A stretch of 11,073 bases of DNA from Methanomassiliicoccaceae archaeon (GTDB lineage Archaea > Thermoplasmatota > Thermoplasmata > Methanomassiliicoccales > Methanomethylophilaceae). The stretch lies in assembly GCA_009780795.1 (NCBI GenBank), contig WQZJ01000033.1, positions 1 through 11,073 on the forward strand. Direction: 5' to 3'. Both the position numbers and the translations under genes were made by a program. Shown piece after piece: positions 7,341-11,073 of the stretch; position 1 is the first letter of the stretch; every line of letters begins with the position of its first letter. The notes under the pieces were generated by a model. That model was given only the letters and a program-made list of their open reading frames with translations. It did not search any database and was not told where the DNA came from.

Positions 7341-7364
7341 GTTCCCATCAGTGTTATGGGGAAC
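7341..7364. promoter_or_regulatory. Inverted repeat between cdc6 and the small membrane peptide promoters
   Basis: GTTCCC, 12 bp, then GGGAAC: perfect 6-bp arms, which extend to GTTCCCAT and ATGGGGAAC if one base is skipped. It lies exactly between the predicted minus-strand TATA box of cdc6 (7332-7338) and the plus-strand TATA box at 7373-7378, a normal place for an operator acting on both directions. Orc1 autoregulation is one idea, but it does not have the ORB layout. Confidence 0.35.
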
Positions 7365-7372
7365 AGCGCCCA

Positions 7373-7378
7373 TTTAAT
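7373..7378 (+). promoter_or_regulatory. TATA box of the 32-residue membrane peptide
   Basis: TTTAAT, followed by AT, is centred at 7375.5. A start 26-27 bp downstream falls at about 7402, giving an 18-nt leader that contains the GGAAGGT Shine-Dalgarno sequence at 7406-7412. Confidence 0.45.
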
Positions 7379-7419
7379 ATCCGGTACCCCATACTCATCA
7401 AAAACGGAAGGTATCGAAC

Positions 7420-7518
7420 ATGAAAAAGAAGATGAACGGTTGGCTTGTGATCGCCGTATGCTTCGGTGCGCTGATGGCCGCCGCGGGCGCGATAATACTC
7501 ATAGGCCAGTTCGGTTAA
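7420..7518 (+). CDS. Small one-helix membrane peptide, 32 residues, unknown function
   Basis: ATG 7420 to TAA 7516-7518. The peptide begins MKKKMNGW, a basic cytoplasmic start. A hydrophobic stretch of about 22 residues follows (LVIAVCFGALMAAAG, then AIILIG), and it ends QFG. It has a strong Shine-Dalgarno sequence (GGAAGGT, 7 nt before the ATG) and a TATA box at the right distance, so it has everything expected of a real gene although it is very short. I recognise no family. It lies between cdc6 and a membrane-anchored OB-fold-like protein and directly upstream of the right ORB-like element. It could be a subunit of a membrane complex or an independent small protein; a chance reading frame is less likely given the signals. 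Confidence 0.6.
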   Translation: MKKKMNGWLVIAVCFGALMAAAGAIILIGQFG

Positions 7519-7542
7519 GGTCGTCTCATAAGATAAGACATC

Positions 7543-7567
7543 TCCATAGGAAATAGAGGGGTGGGGG
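7543..7567 (+). other. Origin recognition box (ORB), right copy
   Basis: On the plus strand it contains TCCA, TA, GGAAA, T, AGAGGGG, T and GGGGG. It is the inverted counterpart of 6008-6032, with differences only at the 5th and 12th bases (C versus T). The G-strings of the two copies point outward, away from cdc6. It is followed by a moderately AT-rich stretch (7568-7605) before the next gene, a possible unwinding segment. Confidence 0.7.
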
Positions 7568-7596
7568 TGTTGTTATACTAATTGTAGCGATCAGCG

Positions 7597-7602
7597 TTAT
7601 AA
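7597..7602 (+). promoter_or_regulatory. TATA box of the OB-fold-like membrane protein
   Basis: TTATAA is centred 26.5 bp upstream of the ATG at 7626. No Shine-Dalgarno sequence precedes that ATG, so a leaderless transcript is predicted. The spacing is identical to that of the signal peptidase and M20 genes. Confidence 0.6.
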
Positions 7603-7625
7603 GCAGATCACACGGTCGATGATGT

Positions 7626-7949
7626 ATGATCACATTGTTCAAAGACAGGTACGTTCTTTTCTCATTGGCCTCGGTGTGTGTGATATTATTCATATGTGCG
7701 GTCGGTTCGTTCAACACGGACGCGATCGACGGTAACGGGATGACGGAGATAGAGGGTGTGATATCCGATCCGGTCGCATCGCAGAACGGGACGGTGTTCA
7801 AGATCACAGATCTGAGCGGTAACGAGTTCAGGTGTTTCAGCGGTTCTGCGATACCGGACGCGCCGGTACTGTGCCGGCTGACAGGGAGCTTCTCATCGGA
7901 CGGCAACATGTTCTTCGTCAAACTGATAACCGTCAGCGAGGCGTGGTAA
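7626..7949 (+). CDS. Membrane-anchored small OB-fold-like protein, unknown function
   Basis: 107 residues. Residues 1-8 are short and charged, 9-28 form one membrane helix or uncleaved signal anchor (YVLFSLASVCVILFICAVG), and 38-107 look like a small beta-barrel: EIEGVISDP, GTVFKITDLSGNEFRCF, then APVLCRLTGSFSSDGNMFF. The alternating pattern and the central fragment resemble OB-fold domains of the kind found in CcmE-like and nucleic-acid-binding proteins. No catalytic motif is visible, and the heme-binding His of CcmE is not evident, so haem delivery is not claimed. The gene has its own leaderless-type promoter and ends with TAA followed by a T-rich stretch. Identification as an OB fold is by eye and moderate in confidence; the reading frame itself is likely real. 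Confidence 0.75.
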   Translation: MITLFKDRYVLFSLASVCVILFICAVGSFNTDAIDGNGMTEIEGVISDPVASQNGTVFKITDLSGNEFRCFSGSAIPDAPVLCRLTGSFSSDGNMFFVKLITVSEAW

Positions 7950-7950
7950 T

Positions 7951-7956
7951 TCTTTT
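7951..7956 (+). terminator. T-rich stretch after the OB-fold-like gene
   Basis: TCTTTT begins one base after the TAA stop. Archaeal RNA polymerase often terminates at such T-tracts without a hairpin. The tract is short and merges with the next TATA element, so the call is weak. Confidence 0.3.
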
Positions 7957-7963
7957 CATATAC
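7957..7963 (+). promoter_or_regulatory. TATA box of tiaS
   Basis: CATATAC is centred near 7960. A start about 26-27 bp downstream falls at 7987 (G) and leaves an 11-nt leader before GTG 7998 without a Shine-Dalgarno sequence. Confidence 0.45.
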
Positions 7964-7997
7964 AAGGGATAATCAGAAATATGACCGAAAACTTGAT

Positions 7998-9326
7998 GTG
8001 TCCGTGTACATCGCCGTCGACGACACGGACTCCCATGACGGGAACTGCACCACGTATCTTCTGACCGAGATGATGCGCGAGCTGTCCGATATAGATGTGA
8101 TAGGCAATCCGCGTCTGGTCCGTCTTAATCCGGCGGTACCTTGGAAGACCCGCGGGAACGGGTCGCTGGTGTTGAAAGTGGGCCGCGGTACCGGTGAGAG
8201 GAAACTCATCGGCAGGATCGGCGGCAAGGATGTTTTCTGCTTCCTGTCATCCGTTGGAGAGGGACCTGACATGCGGGAGACGATGGAACGTCTGATACCG
8301 CTCATCGAAAAATACCGTTCGGAAGGTTCCGATCCGGGTTTAGTGATATCAGCGGAGAGACCGCCGGCGTCCCTTTATTGGGAGGGCGTGAGGGAGATCA
8401 TCACAAAGGAACATGTGATGGACGTGCTCGACAGAACGGGTGCGCTGACATTCGGGATGGGGTGCGGCCGCGGGATCATCGGTGCCGCCTGTGGAATGGC
8501 GTGGGAACCCGGCGACAGCACATACGAGGTGTTGGCATACCGCACGAAAGAGAGATGGGGATCGGAAAGAGAAGTGGATGCGGACTCGATCAGGGAGATG
8601 GACACGATGTTCCCAGGTACGTTCAACAGCTGGGAAGAGAGACATAAAAAAGTAACGATGGTCCCGTCAACACCATGTCCGGTGTTGTTCGGGCTGAGAG
8701 GTGACGATGAGAGTGAAACGATACATGCGGCCGCACATCTGCGCACCGAACCGGCGGATAGATGGGTGACGTTCCTCACCAACCAGGGGACGGACGACCA
8801 TGTGATACGCAACGCCCCCGAGATGATCGGCAACCGATCGTACGAGGTCAACGGCACTGTACGGTCGTATGCGAAGCGCATACTCGGCGGTCATTCATTT
8901 ATCGATATGGACACCGCATACGGGACGATCACATGCGCCGCATACGAACCATCGAAGGAGTTCAGGATGCTGTTCGATAATCTTGTGCCGGGTGACAGGA
9001 TGAATGTCATCGGCGAACTCCGTGAGAGTCCGAGGACCCTCAACGCGGAGAAGGTGAACGTGATCTCGCTGGCGGATACGTATAACGAGTATGCGCCGAT
9101 CTGCGGGAAATGCGGGAAGCGGATGAAATCGGCAGGGAAGGGCCAGGGGTACAGATGCAGAGAATGTCGTACCGTATCCGCTGAGAAGATAATGACCAAG
9201 GCAACAAGATGGATCGTCACCGGATGGTACGAGCCGCCCGCCTCCGCGAGACGCCATTTATCTAAGCCGCTGAAAAGAATGAATGAGACGCAGTGCGTTG
9301 AGTTCGTCAATAGTCGTAGGGTATGA
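7998..9326 (+). CDS. tiaS: tRNA(Ile2) 2-agmatinylcytidine synthetase TiaS
   Basis: Archaea-specific enzyme that uses ATP to attach agmatine to C34 of the AUA-decoding isoleucine tRNA, making agmatidine so that AUA is read as Ile and not Met. The 442 residues show the expected order. An N-terminal kinase-like part contains VDDTDS (residues 7-12), CTTYL, and RLVRLNPAVPWKTRGNGS. A ferredoxin-like part follows with GCGRGIIGA and STPCPVLFGLRGDD. An OB-fold part lies at about 280-355, and a C-terminal zinc ribbon has Cys369, Cys372, Cys387 and Cys390. The start is GTG 7998, immediately before the conserved VYIAVDDTDS; GTG 8004 is a possible alternative. The TGA overlaps an in-frame ATG at 9323 that could extend the thiolase. 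AUA codons are common in the neighbouring genes, consistent with the need for this modification. Confidence 0.96.
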   Translation: MSVYIAVDDTDSHDGNCTTYLLTEMMRELSDIDVIGNPRLVRLNPAVPWKTRGNGSLVLKVGRGTGERKLIGRIGGKDVFCFLSSVGEGPDMRETMERLIPLIEKYRSEGSDPGLVISAERPPASLYWEGVREIITKEHVMDVLDRTGALTFGMGCGRGIIGAACGMAWEPGDSTYEVLAYRTKERWGSEREVDADSIREMDTMFPGTFNSWEERHKKVTMVPSTPCPVLFGLRGDDESETIHAAAHLRTEPADRWVTFLTNQGTDDHVIRNAPEMIGNRSYEVNGTVRSYAKRILGGHSFIDMDTAYGTITCAAYEPSKEFRMLFDNLVPGDRMNVIGELRESPRTLNAEKVNVISLADTYNEYAPICGKCGKRMKSAGKGQGYRCRECRTVSAEKIMTKATRWIVTGWYEPPASARRHLSKPLKRMNETQCVEFVNSRRV

Positions 9327-9333
9327 CCGACAG

Positions 9334-9343
9334 TAATATATAC
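9334..9343 (+). promoter_or_regulatory. TATA box of the thiolase gene
   Basis: TAATATATAC has its TATATA core centred at 9339.5, predicting transcription start at about 9366 and an 11-nt leader before ATG 9377. This supports the internal ATG over the ATG at 9323 that overlaps the tiaS stop. Confidence 0.55.
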
Positions 9344-9376
9344 GGTCACAAAATAAGCAGTTCCAGTGAACAGCTC

Positions 9377-10555
9377 ATGGACAAGGTCGTTATAATAAGC
9401 GCAGTAAGGACGCCCATCGGCAAATACGGTAAGACATTGACAGACATCAAAGCAACGGAGCTCGGTGCGACAGCCGTGCGTGAGGCCGTGAAGCGTGCCG
9501 GTATAGCAGCCGGCGATGTGGAGGAGTGCCTCATGGGCAACGTGATATCGGCGGGTCTCGGTCAGAACCCAGCGAGACAGGCGGCGATCCACGGAGGCCT
9601 TCCGGTCGAGGTCTGCGCGACCACGGTGAACGCGGTTTGCGGCTCCGGGATGAAGGCGGCCATGATCGCGGCCGATTCGATAAAGGCGGGATCGCGCAGT
9701 GCGGTCGTCGCGGGCGGTATGGAGAACATGTCATCCGCGCCATTCATCATGCAGGGCGCGAGATGGGGATACAAGATGAACGATCAGGTGGTCAGGGATG
9801 CGATGGTGCACGACGGTCTTTGGGATATATTCAACGACATGCATATGGGCTTCACCGGCGAGATAACGGCGGAGAGGTTCGGGATAACGAGAGAGGAATC
9901 TGACATATTTTCGTATGAGAGCCATATGAAAGCGGCCGCCGCCGCCAAGAACGGCAAGTTCACGGCCGAGACCGTCCCGGTGACGATAAAGCAGAAGAAG
10001 GGCGACACGATCGTGAACACCGACGAGGGGATAAGGGACGACACCACGGTGGAGGCACTCGCAAAGCTCAAACCGGTCTTCAAGAGCGACGGAGTGGTGA
10101 CCGCCGGCAACTCGTCACAACTCAGCGACGGGGGAGCGGCCATCGTCATAACGTCGGAATCGTTCGCAAAGGAACACGGCCTTAAACCGTTAGCGTTCAT
10201 AGAGCATTACGGCGAGGGCGGCGTACTTCCGGAGCACATAATGGAGGCACCGATACCGACCACGCAGCAGGTCCTGAAGAAAGCGGGCATGACCATGGAC
10301 GATATCGATCTCTTCGAACACAACGAAGCGTTCGCGGCCGCGTCGATAGCGGTGCAGAGAGGCCTCAACGTCCCGAAGGAGATATTCAATGTCAACGGCG
10401 GCGCCACCGCGCTCGGCCACCCGATCGGGTGCTCCGGCGCACGCGTGATCACGACGCTGGTGCACGCGATGATCGACCGCCGGAAGGACACAGGTCTCGG
10501 GACACTGTGTCTCGGCGGCGGCAATGCGGTGACGATGATACTTCGCCGTTACTGA
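9377..10555 (+). CDS. Acetyl-CoA C-acetyltransferase (biosynthetic-type thiolase)
   Basis: Condenses two acetyl-CoA to acetoacetyl-CoA, the first step of the mevalonate route to archaeal lipids; it can also run in the degradative direction. The 392 residues match the family length. All catalytic residues are visible: Cys88 in VNAVCGSGM (acylated nucleophile), His348 in GGATALGHPIGCSGAR, and Cys378 in LCLGGGNA; NEAFAA is also present. MDKVVIISAVRTPIGKYG is the standard thiolase N-terminus, so ATG 9377 is used; ATG 9323 would add 18 unrelated residues, although it overlaps the tiaS stop as ATGA. The sequence is closer in style to bacterial biosynthetic thiolases than to the archaeal thiolase that is encoded next to HMG-CoA synthase and a DUF35 protein. 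Neither partner is visible here. Confidence 0.93.
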   Translation: MDKVVIISAVRTPIGKYGKTLTDIKATELGATAVREAVKRAGIAAGDVEECLMGNVISAGLGQNPARQAAIHGGLPVEVCATTVNAVCGSGMKAAMIAADSIKAGSRSAVVAGGMENMSSAPFIMQGARWGYKMNDQVVRDAMVHDGLWDIFNDMHMGFTGEITAERFGITREESDIFSYESHMKAAAAAKNGKFTAETVPVTIKQKKGDTIVNTDEGIRDDTTVEALAKLKPVFKSDGVVTAGNSSQLSDGGAAIVITSESFAKEHGLKPLAFIEHYGEGGVLPEHIMEAPIPTTQQVLKKAGMTMDDIDLFEHNEAFAAASIAVQRGLNVPKEIFNVNGGATALGHPIGCSGARVITTLVHAMIDRRKDTGLGTLCLGGGNAVTMILRRY

Positions 10556-10569
10556 GCACCGTGAACAGT

Positions 10570-10591
10570 GAACGGCGTGTTCGCGCCGTTC
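10570..10591 (+). terminator. Hairpin after the thiolase gene
   Basis: GAACGGCG, a 6-nt loop (TGTTCG), then CGCCGTTC: a perfect 8-bp stem, GC-rich, beginning 15 nt after the thiolase stop. The T-run that follows (10606-10609) is 14 nt downstream and also belongs to the next TATA box. It may contribute to termination or mRNA 3' end stability. Confidence 0.4.
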
Positions 10592-10605
10592 CGACCCGGC
10601 AAAGG

Positions 10606-10611
10606 TTTTAA
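10606..10611 (+). promoter_or_regulatory. TATA box of the M20 peptidase gene
   Basis: TTTTAA is centred 26.5 bp before ATG 10635, with no Shine-Dalgarno sequence, predicting a leaderless message. The 11-bp string TTTTAATCTGT is identical to the signal peptidase promoter at 5214-5224, and both genes also have AGTACC just before the start codon. Confidence 0.6.
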
Positions 10612-10634
10612 TCTGTTCGCACTGTGTTAGTACC

Positions 10635-11073
10635 ATGCAGCTCCCCGAGATCCTGAGGAAGATAGAGGCATCCCGTGATGATATGGTCAACGATATGATG
10701 GCCATGATACGCATACCCGCCATCGGTCCGATGAACGGCGGGAAGGGAGAAGGCCACAGAGCGGACAAGGTCCTTGAGTTCTTGAAGGGATTTGACAGCG
10801 TCGAAAGGATAGACGTCAGGGACACCCACGATCCGGCGGTGATGAGGCCGAACATCCTTGCGAAGAAGAACGGCAAGGGAAAGGGGACGGTTTGGATAAT
10901 ATCGCATCTTGATACGGTGCTGCCCGGTGACCTAACGGAATGGAGGACGCCTCCGTACGAACCGGTCGCGAAGGACGGAAGGATATACGGACTCGGGACC
11001 GAGGACAACGGTCAAGCGGTCATCTCATCGATATACGCGTCCAAGTTCTTTGAATCCGGTAAATTATCGAAAA
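10635..11073 (+). CDS. M20 family metallopeptidase/deacylase (3' end cut by window edge)
   Basis: N-terminal 146 residues of a zinc hydrolase of the M20 family (DapE/ArgE/carboxypeptidase relatives), cytoplasmic, cleaving amide bonds of N-acylated amino acids or small peptides. Visible family features are PAIGPMNGG near residue 28, the first metal-binding motif SHLDTV (His91, catalytic Asp93), then WRTPPYEPVAKDGRIYG and GTEDNGQA with the bridging metal ligand Asp124. The acidic catalytic Glu pair and the dimerisation domain should lie beyond the right edge. The substrate cannot be told from this part: succinyl-diaminopimelate desuccinylase, acetylornithine deacetylase and peptidase members share these motifs. 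ATG 10635 has a TATA core at exactly 26.5 bp and no Shine-Dalgarno sequence. Confidence 0.9.
   Translation, partial: MQLPEILRKIEASRDDMVNDMMAMIRIPAIGPMNGGKGEGHRADKVLEFLKGFDSVERIDVRDTHDPAVMRPNILAKKNGKGKGTVWIISHLDTVLPGDLTEWRTPPYEPVAKDGRIYGLGTEDNGQAVISSIYASKFFESGKLSK

Noticed and set aside
6008..7567. Terminal inverted repeats of a transposon or insertion element around cdc6
   Set aside because: No transposase lies between them, no target-site duplication is visible outside them, and the repeat has the internal layout of an origin recognition box.
8148..8166. GC-rich dyad inside tiaS (GACCCG and CGGGTC)
   Set aside because: It encodes the conserved KTRGNGS segment, so protein constraint explains it; no sign of a separate function.
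9323..9376. 18-residue N-terminal extension of the thiolase overlapping the tiaS stop
   Set aside because: The family begins at MDKVVIISAVRTP, and a TATA box lies inside this stretch at the right distance for ATG 9377.
8349..9592. Long open frames antisense to tiaS and the thiolase
   Set aside because: They are shadows of high-GC coding genes, with Arg-, Pro- and His-rich low-complexity products and no promoter or ribosome-binding site.
10190..11008. 272-residue antisense frame opposite the thiolase end and the M20 gene
   Set aside because: It runs across two clear genes and the promoter between them, and its product has no recognisable domain.
1..11073. CRISPR array, tRNA or rRNA genes
   Set aside because: No regularly spaced direct repeats and no tRNA-like T-loop or acceptor pairing were seen in the short intergenic gaps, the longest of which is about 211 bp.

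Overview
The window is archaeal chromosomal DNA. The evidence is an A-type ATP synthase operon in the order H-I-K-E-C-F, the archaea-specific tRNA(Ile2) agmatinyltransferase TiaS, an Orc1/Cdc6 initiator, and promoters made of TATA boxes about 26 bp upstream of leaderless or short-leader starts. Gene style and mixed-to-high GC suggest Thermoplasmatota, most likely Methanomassiliicoccales. That placement is inference: no methanogenesis gene is in the window. All 12 stop codons that can be read are TGA (10) or TAA (2), none TAG, which fits pyrrolysine-decoding members of that group.

Layout. Positions 1-4505 (minus strand) hold the membrane, stalk and peripheral subunits of the A-type ATP synthase, tightly packed with overlapping starts and stops. 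The operon is driven from a TATA box near 4577 and runs off the left edge, where subunits A, B and D are expected. Positions 4717-5187 (minus) encode a dCMP deaminase, and 5243-6004 (plus) a membrane signal peptidase I; the two diverge from a 55-bp interval with one near-palindromic TATA box. Positions 6038-7270 (minus) encode Orc1/Cdc6. It is followed on the plus strand by a 32-residue one-helix membrane peptide (7420-7518), a membrane-anchored OB-fold-like protein (7626-7949), TiaS (7998-9326), a thiolase (9377-10555) and the start of an M20 metallopeptidase (10635 to the right edge).

The most notable signal is a 25-bp element present twice in inverted orientation, at 6008-6032 and 7543-7567, with 2 mismatches, bracketing cdc6. 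Its layout (TCCA, GGAAA, AGAGGGG, then a G-run) matches archaeal origin recognition boxes. Genes to the left are mostly on the minus strand and genes to the right all on the plus strand, and cdc6 is visibly AT-richer than its neighbours. Together these suggest that 6.0-7.6 kb is a chromosomal replication origin.

Apart from the ATP synthase the genes are housekeeping: replication start, dUMP supply, protein export, AUA decoding, acetoacetyl-CoA formation (probably for mevalonate and lipids) and peptide or amino-acid hydrolysis. I see no defence, CRISPR, phage or transposon gene. The least described parts are the two small membrane proteins beside the right-hand origin box.
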